Shown here: one piece after another, positions 24,676 through 33,080 of the stretch
Numbering within the stretch: the stretch's first letter is position 1
Layout of the letters: every line of letters begins with the position of its first letter
DNA from: Candidatus Woesearchaeota archaeon
Lineage (GTDB): Archaea > Nanobdellota > Nanobdellia > Woesearchaeales > JAHWIC01
Reading direction: 5' to 3'
NCBI GenBank assembly: GCA_019322485.1
Contig: JAHWIK010000002.1
Span: 123,487 to 187,486 of the forward strand
DNA length: 64,000 nt
Made by a program: the position numbers and the translations under genes
Notes under the pieces: model-generated
Databases searched by the model: none
The model's input: only the letters and a program-made list of their open reading frames with translations
Told to the model about the DNA's origin: nothing

Positions 24676-25764
24676 TTATTTTAGAACTCTCATAACCTCT
24701 TTTGCAATCATCAATTCCTCATTTGTATGAATAACCATTGCAATCACTTTAGAACCAGTTTTTGTGATTATTGAACTATTCCTTTTATTCTTACCAGAGT
24801 CCACCCTCAAACCCAAATATTCAAAATTCTTCAAAATCCTGCTCCTGAGATAATATGCATTCTCGCCGACACCAGCTGTAAAAACAACCACATCAACACC
24901 ATTCATAGCAGCAGCATAAGCGCCAATATACTTTGTGATTCTGTAACAGAAAACATCCAAAGCAAGCCCTGCTCTTTTATCCTTACTTTTTATCAGGTCT
25001 CTAATATCAGAGCTAACACCAGAAATACCCAATAGTCCCGACTCCTTGTTTAGGATTTTATTAACTTCATCCACACCCATCTTTCTGTCTTTTATTAAAT
25101 AAAGAACAATAGCAGGATCAATGTCGCCGCACCTGGTGCCCATAACTAATCCTTCAAGAGGCGTAAAACCCATTGAGGTGTCAACAACCTTGCCTTTATT
25201 TATGGCAGCAACAGAGGCCCCATTTCCCAGGTGGCAGGTTATAATCTTTAATTGATTAAGTTTCTTCTTTAACAACTTAGATGCTTCTAAAGCAACATAA
25301 TGATGGCTTGTTCCGTGAAAACCATACCTTCTTATGCCATGTTTCTTGTATAGCTCATAAGGAATAGCATACACATATGAATGCTCAGGCATAGTCTGGT
25401 GAAAAGCAGTGTCAAACACAGCAACTTGTTTAACACCAGGAAATAGCTTCCTGCAAACATCAATACCTTCTATCTCAGGAATGTTGTGCAAAGGAGCAAA
25501 CTCAGCATACCTCTTAATTTTTCCCAATACCTTATTATCAATAACAGAGGAAGCCTCAATCTCTCCGCCATGAACAATCCTCTGGCCAATAGCATCTATC
25601 TTTATCTTCTTCTTGTCCAAAATCTTTAGAATACCATAAATAGCGCTTTCATAACCCTTTTTTCCTTTGACCCTTTCAATTAAGCCACTAAACAAGAATT
25701 TATGCTCTTTAAAGACACTGTATTTCACAGAAGAAGAACCAACATTTAGCACAAGTATGTTCAT
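24676..25764 (-). CDS. ackA: Acetate kinase
   Basis: This 362-aa ASKHA-fold enzyme interconverts acetyl-phosphate + ADP and acetate + ATP. Family landmarks are intact: LVLNVGSSSVKYSVF at the N-terminus, RIVHGGE, FDTAFHQTMP, RRYGFHGTSHHYV, CHLGNGASVAAI, DTSMGFTPLEGLVMGTRCGDIDP, and FTAGVGENA. At 362 aa it is shorter than bacterial AckA (about 400). I prefer the ATG at 25764 (MNILVLN), which matches family starts; an in-frame ATG at 25773 adds MLK. pta lies 3.3 kb away on the same strand, with acs and a transporter between, forming an acetate locus. Confidence 0.95.
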   Translation of the reverse strand: MNILVLNVGSSSVKYSVFKEHKFLFSGLIERVKGKKGYESAIYGILKILDKKKIKIDAIGQRIVHGGEIEASSVIDNKVLGKIKRYAEFAPLHNIPEIEGIDVCRKLFPGVKQVAVFDTAFHQTMPEHSYVYAIPYELYKKHGIRRYGFHGTSHHYVALEASKLLKKKLNQLKIITCHLGNGASVAAINKGKVVDTSMGFTPLEGLVMGTRCGDIDPAIVLYLIKDRKMGVDEVNKILNKESGLLGISGVSSDIRDLIKSKDKRAGLALDVFCYRITKYIGAYAAAMNGVDVVVFTAGVGENAYYLRSRILKNFEYLGLRVDSGKNKRNSSIITKTGSKVIAMVIHTNEELMIAKEVMRVLK

Positions 25765-25882
25765 TTTAAGCATAAATTGCTTCTAGAATTAATAAATGTT
25801 TCCCAAAACACCTTACTAAGCACAAATTTTAAAAACACCCCTTAAATCCACCCAACTAGAAAAAATACGAGGGGGATATATC

Positions 25883-27838
25883 ATGTCAGAAAAAACAATA
25901 CAGTCTATGAGTCAAGAGCATAGGAAAATTGCTCCGCCAGCTAGCTTTAGCGAGAAGGCATATGTTAAGAGCGAAGAAGAGTACAAAAAGATATATGGGG
26001 AATCAATAAATGATCCTGAGAAATTCTGGGGTGAAAAAGCCAAGGAGTTACACTGGTTCAAGCCATGGGATACAGTATTTACATGGGACAAAGACGCAGC
26101 CAAATTTACCTGGTTTGCAGGTGGAAAGACAAACATGTCTTACAACTGCCTTGACAGGCACCTTGAAAAAAGAGGAGACCAAGTAGCTATAATCTGGCAG
26201 GGAGAACCAGAAGACGATGTTCAAAAGATAACCTACAAAGAGCTGCATAAGCGTGTTTGTAAATTCGCTAATGTTCTAAAGGCTAAAGGAGTCAAGAAAG
26301 GAGACCGTGTTTGTGTTTATCTTCCAATGATTCCAGAAGCAGCAGTAACTGTTCTTGCCTGCGCAAGAATCGGTGCAATGCATAGTGTTGTATTTGCAGG
26401 ATTTAGTGCAGAATCACTAAAAGACAGAATCCTAGACTCAACATGCAAAGTTCTTATAACTTCTGACGGCGGATTAAGGTCAGGAAAGCAAATTCCTCTG
26501 AAGAAGATAGCTGACGAAGCCCTTGAGGGCGTAGACTGCATTGACTCAGTAATTGTTGTCAAACGTGTTGGCATAGAACATAACATGAAGGAAGGCCGTG
26601 ATGTTTACCTTGACGACGAATTAACAAAAGTTAATGAAGACTGCCCAGCAGAAGAAATGGATGCAGAAGACCCATTGTTCATCTTATACACATCAGGAAC
26701 AACCGGAAAGCCAAAGGGAGTTCTGCATACAGTTGGCGGTTATATGACTTATGTAACCCAGACATTCAAATATGTCTTTGATTATCATGACGGAGACATT
26801 TATTGGTGCACAGCAGACATAGGATGGATTACAGGACACAGCTATATTGTATATGGTCCTTTATGCAATGGCGCAACAAGCCTGATGTTTGAAGGCGTTC
26901 CAACCTATCCAGATAATGATAGATTCTGGCAGGTTGTAGAAAAGTACAAAGTAAACATTTTCTACACAGCACCAACAGCAATCAGGGCAATAGCAAGATT
27001 TGGAACAGACCCGATCAAAAAGCACGACATGAGCAGCTTAAAGCTTCTTGGAACTGTTGGCGAGCCAATCAATCCAGAGGCTTGGATGTGGTATTATGAC
27101 AATATCGGCAATAAAAACTGCCCTATTGTCGATACATGGTGGCAGACAGAAACAGGCGGAATTTTAATCACTTCATTGCCAGGAGCTATCCCGCAGAAAC
27201 CAAGCGCAGCAGGAAGGCCCATGTTTGGAATTGAGCCTACAATCTTAAGAGAAGATGGTTCTGAAGTCGAGATAAATGAAGGCGGTTATTTGGCTATGAA
27301 AAAGCCATGGCCTGGAATGATGAGAACTATTTACGGTGACCACCAAAGGTTTGTTGATACTTACTGGAGCAAGTTCAAGGGAATGTACTTTGCTGGTGAC
27401 GGTGCAAGAATAGATGAAGATGGAGATTATTGGCTAATGGGCAGAATAGATGATGTTATCAATGTATCCGGCCACAGAATCGGAACAGCAGAGGTCGAGT
27501 CAGCTTTAGTTTCACATCCTAAGGTGGCAGAAGCAGCAGTTGTCCCTTTCCCGCACGATATTAAAGGGCAGGCACTATACTGCTTTGTAACACTTAACAA
27601 AGGCGTTGAAGGTTCTGATGAACTTGTCCAGGAACTAAGAGCTCATGTTGGGAAAGAGATAGGCCCAATTGCAAAGCCTGACAAGATACAGTTTGCAGAT
27701 GCTCTGCCAAAAACAAGATCTGGAAAGATAATGAGAAGAATCCTTAAGGCTCTTGCAGAAGGCAAAGACGATGTTGGCAACACAACAACTCTTGCAGACC
27801 CAAGTGTTGTTGAGCACTTGTTAAAAGACAGGAAATAA
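25883..27838 (+). CDS. acs: Acetyl-CoA synthetase, AMP-forming
   Basis: This 651-aa enzyme makes acetyl-CoA from acetate, ATP and CoA through acetyl-AMP. It has the full adenylate-forming set: the phosphate loop YTSGTTGKPKG (269-279), the DTWWQTETGG acetate-pocket motif, YFAGDGARIDEDGDYW and GRIDDVINVSGHRIGTAEVE, and the C-terminal catalytic Lys-615 in KTRSGKIMRR, the residue acetylated in bacterial Acs. Length is standard. A GAGGGGG Shine-Dalgarno and a TATA-like TTTTAAAAA at about 25827-25835 support the start. It is co-directional with the OFA-type transporter 48 bp downstream. Confidence 0.96.
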   Translation: MSEKTIQSMSQEHRKIAPPASFSEKAYVKSEEEYKKIYGESINDPEKFWGEKAKELHWFKPWDTVFTWDKDAAKFTWFAGGKTNMSYNCLDRHLEKRGDQVAIIWQGEPEDDVQKITYKELHKRVCKFANVLKAKGVKKGDRVCVYLPMIPEAAVTVLACARIGAMHSVVFAGFSAESLKDRILDSTCKVLITSDGGLRSGKQIPLKKIADEALEGVDCIDSVIVVKRVGIEHNMKEGRDVYLDDELTKVNEDCPAEEMDAEDPLFILYTSGTTGKPKGVLHTVGGYMTYVTQTFKYVFDYHDGDIYWCTADIGWITGHSYIVYGPLCNGATSLMFEGVPTYPDNDRFWQVVEKYKVNIFYTAPTAIRAIARFGTDPIKKHDMSSLKLLGTVGEPINPEAWMWYYDNIGNKNCPIVDTWWQTETGGILITSLPGAIPQKPSAAGRPMFGIEPTILREDGSEVEINEGGYLAMKKPWPGMMRTIYGDHQRFVDTYWSKFKGMYFAGDGARIDEDGDYWLMGRIDDVINVSGHRIGTAEVESALVSHPKVAEAAVVPFPHDIKGQALYCFVTLNKGVEGSDELVQELRAHVGKEIGPIAKPDKIQFADALPKTRSGKIMRRILKALAEGKDDVGNTTTLADPSVVEHLLKDRK

Positions 27839-27886
27839 TTCCTTCTTTTTTCTTTTAATTTGTTTTAAACTATATGGGGGATAAAA

Positions 27887-29086
27887 ATGAAAAAACCAAT
27901 CAATAGATGGTGGATAGTTTTAGGAGCATTAATAATTCAATTGTGTTTAGGCGCAATTTATTCTTGGAGTGTTTTTGTGAACCCATTAAAGGACACATAC
28001 GGATTTACAACAACTCAGACCCAAGCTATATTCTCAGTTGGACTTGCAACCTTTGCTTTGGTGATGATTTTTGCAGGGCGCTGGCAGGATAAAACAGGCC
28101 CGAGAAAAGTAGCAATTGTTGGCGGAATATTCCTTGGTTTAGGTTATATTGCAGCAGCATTTGTTGGTCCTTCATTCTTAAAATTGATTGCTTTGATTGG
28201 TGTTGTCGGTGGTGCAGGTATTGGATTTGGCTATGTTTGCCCAATAGCTGCTTTGATAAAATGGTTCCCTGACAAACGCGGATTGATTAGTGGTCTTGCA
28301 GTAGCAGGATTTGGTGCAGGCGCATGGATATTTGCAAAGCTTGCATCTTTCTTCATAACCACATGGAACCTAAGAGCAGCATTCATGAACCTTGGAATAA
28401 TATTCTTAGTAGCGGTTATTTTTGGTGCATTATTCTTAAGAAACCCCCCTAAAGATTGGAAGCCAAAAGGCTTTAGAGCAAAAGCAGCTAAGAAAGTAGC
28501 TGCAAAAGACTTTAAATGGCAGAAGATGATAAAAACCAACCAATTCTGGCTTTTGTGGTTAATGTTTACTTTTGGAGCAGCTGCTGGTCTTATGGTAATA
28601 GGAAATCTAAAGCCATTTGGTATTCACTCTGGACTTCCTGCTGCAGTAGCAGGCTCAGCTGTCGGCATATTGGCTCTTTTCAATGGAGCCGGAAGAATTG
28701 TCTGGGGCTCGTTGTCTGATAAATTAGGAAGAACAAGGGCAATGTTCCTTATGTTCTTGTTGCAAGGAATAATGGTATTGGCTCTAATGAGAATGGGCTC
28801 AACTGCTTTGTTGTTGACAATAGCCTCAGCATGGGTTGGCTTTAACTTTGGTGGAAACTTTGCTTTATTCCCATCAGCAACAGCTGATTACTTTGGAACA
28901 AAGAACGTTGGAGTTAACTATGGCCTTGTATTTACATCATATGGTGTTGCAGGAATCATAGGCCCAATTCTTGGCGGACGCGTATTCGATTTAACAGGAA
29001 GCTATCTGTATGCATTTATTCCAGCAGGAATAGTTTGCTTGATAGCAGCTGTTTTATCTTTTTTCACCAAGAAGCCAAAGAAATAA
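27887..29086 (+). CDS. MFS transporter, oxalate/formate antiporter (OFA) family
   Basis: This 399-aa protein has 12 predicted transmembrane helices in two sixes separated by a basic loop (about 188-208). The N-terminus WWIVLGALIIQLCLGAIYSWSVFVNPL, the loop GRWQDKTGPRKVAIVGG, and the repeat GSLSDKLGRTRAMF in the second half are characteristic of the OFA family, which moves small carboxylates. Placement 48 bp after acs suggests uptake or export of acetate or another monocarboxylate; that substrate is inference. A GGGGAT Shine-Dalgarno precedes the ATG. It converges with pta with a 14-bp spacer. Confidence 0.88.
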   Translation: MKKPINRWWIVLGALIIQLCLGAIYSWSVFVNPLKDTYGFTTTQTQAIFSVGLATFALVMIFAGRWQDKTGPRKVAIVGGIFLGLGYIAAAFVGPSFLKLIALIGVVGGAGIGFGYVCPIAALIKWFPDKRGLISGLAVAGFGAGAWIFAKLASFFITTWNLRAAFMNLGIIFLVAVIFGALFLRNPPKDWKPKGFRAKAAKKVAAKDFKWQKMIKTNQFWLLWLMFTFGAAAGLMVIGNLKPFGIHSGLPAAVAGSAVGILALFNGAGRIVWGSLSDKLGRTRAMFLMFLLQGIMVLALMRMGSTALLLTIASAWVGFNFGGNFALFPSATADYFGTKNVGVNYGLVFTSYGVAGIIGPILGGRVFDLTGSYLYAFIPAGIVCLIAAVLSFFTKKPKK

Positions 29087-29100
29087 TTTTAATTTATTTT

Positions 29101-30087
29101 TTACTCTTTTTTCTGAGCTTCTACAACTGTTATAGCAGTAATATCTACAATATCCTCTGCATCACATCCTCTTGAAAGGTCATTAACTGGCTTTTTCAAA
29201 CCCTGCAAAACAGGACCAACTGCGCGTGCACCAGCTAACCTTTCAACAAGCTTATAGCTTATATTAGCGCTTTGCAAATCGGGAAATATCAATACATTGG
29301 CCTCTCCTTTTAGAACACTATTTGGGCATTTTATCTTATAAACATCTTTGTCAACAGCAGCATCAAGCTGTATCTCACCATCGACAATTAACTTTGGTTT
29401 CTGGTATTTTACAATCTCTGTTGCTTCTCTAACCTTATCCACCAAAGGATGTCTTGCAGAACCATGCGTTGAAAAAGAAAGCAAAGCTACCTTTGGCTCA
29501 ACACCAAACTTCTTTGCAGTTTCAGCAGTATCAATTGCAACCTCTGCTAGGTCTTTTGCATCAGGTTCAATCTCAACAGCAGCATCAGCAAAAAACAACA
29601 ATCTTTTGTCAGGCAGCATCAAAAAGAAAACACCAGACACCCTCGCAAATTTTTTCTTTGTCCCGATAATCTGCAGGGCAGGCCTTATTGTATCAGCTGT
29701 CGAATGGATTGCACCAGAAACAAGGCCGTCTGCATCACCAAGGTGAACCATCATGGTGCCATAATAGCAATCATTCTTTATTGTTTCCTGCGCTTCTTTT
29801 ATATCAACACCTTTTTTCTTCCTTAACTTAAAGAATTCCTTAGCATACTTTTTCTGCTCCTTGCTCTTAGCAGGATTAATGATCTTTATTTTTTTTAGGT
29901 CTATTCCAAGCTTCTTTACTTTCTTAGAAATAATCTCTTCATTACCAAGCAAAATGACCTTTGCAATACCCTCTTTAACTATCGCCTTTGTAGCCTTTAA
30001 GGTTCTCTCTTCCTCTCCCTCAGGGAAAACAATCCTTTTTGGGTTCTTTCTCGCTTTATCCTTTATTTTTTTTATAAAGTCCTTCAT
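29101..30087 (-). CDS. pta: Phosphate acetyltransferase
   Basis: This 328-aa protein is the short, catalytic-domain-only form of Pta, which interconverts acetyl-CoA + Pi and acetyl-phosphate + CoA. Typical motifs: NPKRIVFPEGEEERTLKA near the N-terminus, DGLVSGAIHSTADTIRPALQII, LLFFADAAVEIEPDA, LSFSTHGSARHPLVDKV, and LIFPDLQSANISYKLVERLAGARAVGPVLQGL near the C-terminus. With AckA it would yield ATP from acetyl-CoA; with Acs in the same locus the cell can run acetate metabolism both ways. It is divergent from the second TrmB-type regulator, which may control it. Confidence 0.95.
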   Translation of the reverse strand: MKDFIKKIKDKARKNPKRIVFPEGEEERTLKATKAIVKEGIAKVILLGNEEIISKKVKKLGIDLKKIKIINPAKSKEQKKYAKEFFKLRKKKGVDIKEAQETIKNDCYYGTMMVHLGDADGLVSGAIHSTADTIRPALQIIGTKKKFARVSGVFFLMLPDKRLLFFADAAVEIEPDAKDLAEVAIDTAETAKKFGVEPKVALLSFSTHGSARHPLVDKVREATEIVKYQKPKLIVDGEIQLDAAVDKDVYKIKCPNSVLKGEANVLIFPDLQSANISYKLVERLAGARAVGPVLQGLKKPVNDLSRGCDAEDIVDITAITVVEAQKKE

Positions 30088-30168
30088 TGTTGCCCATAAC
30101 TATCAATTAGCCACTTAGATATAAGGTTACATCATCCTTTAAAAATTTTGTTATATAGAGCCAAAAAG

Positions 30169-30224
30169 TTTATATACAAGTTCTACATCTACTATTTACA
30201 ATTGTTTTAACTTTTAAGTTAAAA
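30169..30224 (+). promoter_or_regulatory. trmB2 promoter with operator-like inverted repeat
   Basis: A good TATA box, TTTATATA at 30169-30176, places the start site near 30200. Immediately downstream is a perfect 9-bp inverted repeat, TTTTAACTT (30205-30213) / AAGTTAAAA (30216-30224), with a 2-nt centre. At about +5 to +25 it could be an autoregulatory operator blocking RNA polymerase, or a 5' hairpin of the transcript. Confidence 0.5.
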
Positions 30225-30235
30225 TTATTAGTAAC

Positions 30236-30300
30236 TAATTGGCGGTGAAAGTACTACAGAGAGGTGAAAAACCGCAACATTATTAAAGTAGTACCAATTA
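30236..30300 (+). ncRNA. Pseudoknot-capable leader RNA of trmB2
   Basis: Three interleaved complementary pairs are seen: TAATTGG (30236-30242) with CCAATTA (30294-30300); CGGT (30243-30246) with ACCG (30271-30274); and GTACTAC (30251-30257) with GTAGTAC (30288-30294). The second and third cross, which is a pseudoknot, closed by the first. The element is 65 nt long and lies between the likely transcription start and the Shine-Dalgarno (AGGGGGT, about 30322) of trmB2. It does not match a riboswitch class I know. No fold was computed. Confidence 0.45.
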
Positions 30301-30337
30301 TTCGTCCCTTAAATAAACAAAAAGGGGGTAGGTTTAT

Positions 30338-31138
30338 ATGATAGTAAAAGATGAATTTTTGAGTAAGTTACGACGATATTTCTCGTTGAACTTGTACGAA
30401 GTAAAGATATGGACGGCATTGCTTTCTAGGGGTGTTTCAACTGCTGGCGAATTGTCAGACATAGCAAATGTCCCCAGGTCAAGAAGCTATGATGTTCTGG
30501 AAAGTCTTGAGAAGAAGGGATTTGTTATAATGAAAATTGGAAAGCCAATAAAATATATTGCAGTTCCACCTCAAGAAGTTTTAGAGCGTGTAAAGAAAAA
30601 CGTAAAAGAAGACGCAAAAGAACAGCTAAAGAGGCTTGACCAACTAAAAGGAACAGAGGTTATAGGAGAGCTGAATTCACTGCATTCCCAGGGCATAGAG
30701 CTTGTAGAACCATCAGACCTTTCTGGCTCATTAAGAGGCAGACATAACCTATACAATCATCTTGAATTAGCTATTAGGAATGCTGAAGAATCAGTTACAA
30801 TAATGACAACAACACAGGGTTTTATGAGAAAGATTGAAGGCTTTAAACCAACATTTGAGAAACTAAAGAAACGTGGCGTAAAAATAAGAATTGCCGCTCC
30901 AATAACCAAAGAAGCTCAAGCAACTTTAAAAGAAATCGCAGGTGTTGCTGAAGTGAGGCATACAAATGCAAAGTCAAGATTCTGCATCGTAGATGGCAAA
31001 GAACTTGTCTTTATGATACTTGACGACAAAGAAGTGCACCCAACCTATGATGTTGGAATATGGGTGAACACACCATTCTTTGCCAATGCATTGGAAAATA
31101 TGTTTGACGTGTCTTGGAAAGGCATGAAGACCGTATAG
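30338..31138 (+). CDS. TrmB-family transcriptional regulator (copy 2)
   Basis: This 266-aa paralogue of the regulator at 847-1626 has the same TrmB-type winged helix (about 8-76; VPRSRSYDVLESLEKKGF identical), a charged helix (about 78-115) and an effector-like C-terminal domain (ending near EVHPTYDVGIWVNTPFFANALE). It sits between the acetate locus and the tkt-aro operon, so regulation of central carbon or aromatic synthesis is plausible but unproven. Unlike copy 1 it has a long, structured 5' leader and a strong GGGGGT Shine-Dalgarno before the ATG. Confidence 0.88.
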   Translation: MIVKDEFLSKLRRYFSLNLYEVKIWTALLSRGVSTAGELSDIANVPRSRSYDVLESLEKKGFVIMKIGKPIKYIAVPPQEVLERVKKNVKEDAKEQLKRLDQLKGTEVIGELNSLHSQGIELVEPSDLSGSLRGRHNLYNHLELAIRNAEESVTIMTTTQGFMRKIEGFKPTFEKLKKRGVKIRIAAPITKEAQATLKEIAGVAEVRHTNAKSRFCIVDGKELVFMILDDKEVHPTYDVGIWVNTPFFANALENMFDVSWKGMKTV

Positions 31139-31222
31139 GAACAATGAATCTAGAAAAAGCACCAGGAAAAGCGAATGAGTTTTTTCTAGATAAATCTTTT
31201 TTCTATTTTTACTTTAGATAAG

Positions 31223-31287
31223 TCCATTAGTTACTCTAACTAGTGGATCACCATATTTCTAGTTAGAGCAATCAAAAAATATAAAAA
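31223..31287 (+). promoter_or_regulatory. tkt-aro operon promoter with overlapping inverted repeats
   Basis: TATA-like AATATAAAAA at 31278-31287 lies about 28 nt before the tktN ATG at 31310, so the operon mRNA is probably leaderless. Just upstream are two overlapping inverted repeats sharing one segment: TCCATTAGTTA (31223-31233) with TAACTAGTGGA (31237-31247), one T-G mismatch, and CTCTAACTAG (31234-31243) with CTAGTTAGAG (31259-31268), perfect. The repeated half-site is TAGTTA/TAACTA. This looks like a multi-site operator or activator site. Confidence 0.5.
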
Positions 31288-31309
31288 CACACAAAACAAG
31301 CCAAATAAG

Positions 31310-32134
31310 ATGGATAAGAAGAAGCTCATAGAGAAGCTGAAAGAGAAGGCAAAACAAATACGCATGCATTCATTAGAGATGACTACAGAAGCAGGCTCAG
31401 GCCACCCGGGTGGCAGTTTGTCTGCAGCTGACATAGTTGCAGCCCTTTATTTTCACAAGCTCAAACATAACCCTAAGAAGCCAGACTGGCCTGACAGAGA
31501 CAGATTCATCCTGAGTAAAGGGCATGCTTGTCCTGCTTTATATTCAGCATTAGCAATGGCTGGTTACTTTGATGTAAAAGAGCTAAAGACCTTAAGAAAG
31601 CTTGGAAGCAGATTACAGGGGCACCCAGAGGTAGGAAGATGTCCGGGCGTAGAAGCCTCAACAGGCCCTCTTGGCCAGGGGCTTTCATTTGCAAATGGAG
31701 TTGCACTAGCAGGAAGGCTTGACAAGAAAGATTACAAGGTTTATGTGCTTATGGGGGATGGAGAAATCCAAGAAGGCCAGATTTGGGAAGCAGCATTAAC
31801 CACAGCACAATACAAGCTGCACAACGTAATTGGAATAGTTGATTCAAATAAACTTCAGATAGATGGCAGGGTAAAGGATGTAAAGAATGTTGAACCAATT
31901 GCTGCCAAATTCAAGGCATTTGGCTGGCATACTATCGATATCAATGGCCATGATTTTAATCAGATCATAGATGCGCTGGATGAAGCATCAAAGCAAAAAG
32001 ACAAGCCAACAGTTATTGTTATGAACACAGTAAAATGTAAAGGAATATGTTTTATGGAAGACAAAGCAGAATGGCATGGCAAAGCACTCTCAAAAGAACA
32101 GCTCTCAGAAGCACTCAAGGAGTTGCAAAAGTAA
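31310..32134 (+). CDS. tktN: Transketolase, N-terminal (TPP-binding) subunit
   Basis: This 274-aa protein is the first half of a split transketolase. It binds thiamine diphosphate through GDGEIQEGQIWEAALTTAQ and VDSNKLQIDG, and has the family His motifs EAGSGHPGGSLS, SKGHACPALY and GHPEVGRCPGVEASTGPLGQGLS. With TktC it moves two-carbon units between sugar phosphates and supplies erythrose-4-phosphate, a DAHP synthase substrate, which explains its place at the head of the aromatic operon. Split transketolases are common in archaea. The tktC ATG follows its stop by one base. Confidence 0.95.
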   Translation: MDKKKLIEKLKEKAKQIRMHSLEMTTEAGSGHPGGSLSAADIVAALYFHKLKHNPKKPDWPDRDRFILSKGHACPALYSALAMAGYFDVKELKTLRKLGSRLQGHPEVGRCPGVEASTGPLGQGLSFANGVALAGRLDKKDYKVYVLMGDGEIQEGQIWEAALTTAQYKLHNVIGIVDSNKLQIDGRVKDVKNVEPIAAKFKAFGWHTIDINGHDFNQIIDALDEASKQKDKPTVIVMNTVKCKGICFMEDKAEWHGKALSKEQLSEALKELQK

Positions 32135-32135
32135 G

Positions 32136-33080
32136 ATGGAACCAGAGAAAAAAGCAACACGCGATGGATATGGAATAGGTCTTGTTGAGGCAGGCAAGAA
32201 TAAGGATGTAGTTGCATTAGATGCAGACCTAGCAGAATCAACCCGTTCAATCAAATTTGCTGAAAAATATCCTGAAAGATTCTTTGAGATGGGCATTTCA
32301 GAGCAAGACATGATTGGAACTGCTGGAGGACTTGCCGCATCTGGCAAAATACCTTTTGCGAGCTCATTTGCATGCTTTGTAACAGGACGTTCATTTGGCC
32401 AGGTAAGACTGATGGCTGCAATCTCTGACCTAAATGTAAGGGTTGTTGGAAGCCATGCCGGCATTTTAACAGGAGAAGATGGCGCAACACACCAGGCTTT
32501 AGAAGATATCTCCCTAATGAGAACGCTCGCAAACATGGCTGTTATACAGCCAGCAGATGCAGTTGAGGCAGAAAAAGCAGTCCTAGCTTTAGTAAAACAC
32601 AAAGGCCCTGCTTATCTAAGACTAGGCCGTGGAAAAGTACAGGTAATACACGATAAGAATTACAAATTTGAGATTGGAAAAGGAGATTTGCTGAAACAAG
32701 GAAAGGACGTAACAATAATTGCAACAGGCGCTTTAGTTCATGAAGCACTAAAGGCAAACGAAGAACTTGAAAAGCAAAAGATAAGTGCGAGAGTCATAAA
32801 CATACATACAATAAAGCCACTTGACAAAGACATTATAATAAAAGCAGCCAAGGAAACAGGCTGCATTGTAACAGCAGAGGACCACAACATAATTGGTGGC
32901 CTAGGAAGTGCAGTTTCAGAGGTTTTAGCTGAAAATATTCCAGCTCCACTTGAAAGAGTCGGTGTAAAAGACAAGTTTGGAGAATCAGGAAAGCCTGCTG
33001 AATTATATGAAAAATATGGTTTAACATCTAATGATATAATAAAAGCTGTAAAGAAGGTTATTGGGAGGAAGAAAAGATGA
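32136..33080 (+). CDS. tktC: Transketolase, C-terminal (Pyr-domain) subunit
   Basis: This 314-aa protein is the second half of the split transketolase. It carries the pyrimidine-binding domain with the catalytic Glu in EMGISEQDMIGTAGGLA, then AGILTGEDGATHQALEDISLMRT, and the C-terminal transketolase domain (about 185-314; VTIIATGALVHEALKANEEL, VTAEDHNIIGGLGSAVSEVL). I chose the ATG at 32136, one base after the tktN stop; an in-frame ATG at 32076 lies within tktN. Its stop overlaps the aroF start by 4 bases. Confidence 0.95.
   Translation: MEPEKKATRDGYGIGLVEAGKNKDVVALDADLAESTRSIKFAEKYPERFFEMGISEQDMIGTAGGLAASGKIPFASSFACFVTGRSFGQVRLMAAISDLNVRVVGSHAGILTGEDGATHQALEDISLMRTLANMAVIQPADAVEAEKAVLALVKHKGPAYLRLGRGKVQVIHDKNYKFEIGKGDLLKQGKDVTIIATGALVHEALKANEELEKQKISARVINIHTIKPLDKDIIIKAAKETGCIVTAEDHNIIGGLGSAVSEVLAENIPAPLERVGVKDKFGESGKPAELYEKYGLTSNDIIKAVKKVIGRKKR

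Noticed and set aside
30241..30275. Resemblance of the trmB2 leader to a conserved 23S rRNA stretch
   Set aside because: A short GAGGTGAAAAACC-like match recalls 23S domain I, but the flanks do not, and the complementarity pattern differs. Probably chance; a covariance-model search would settle it.
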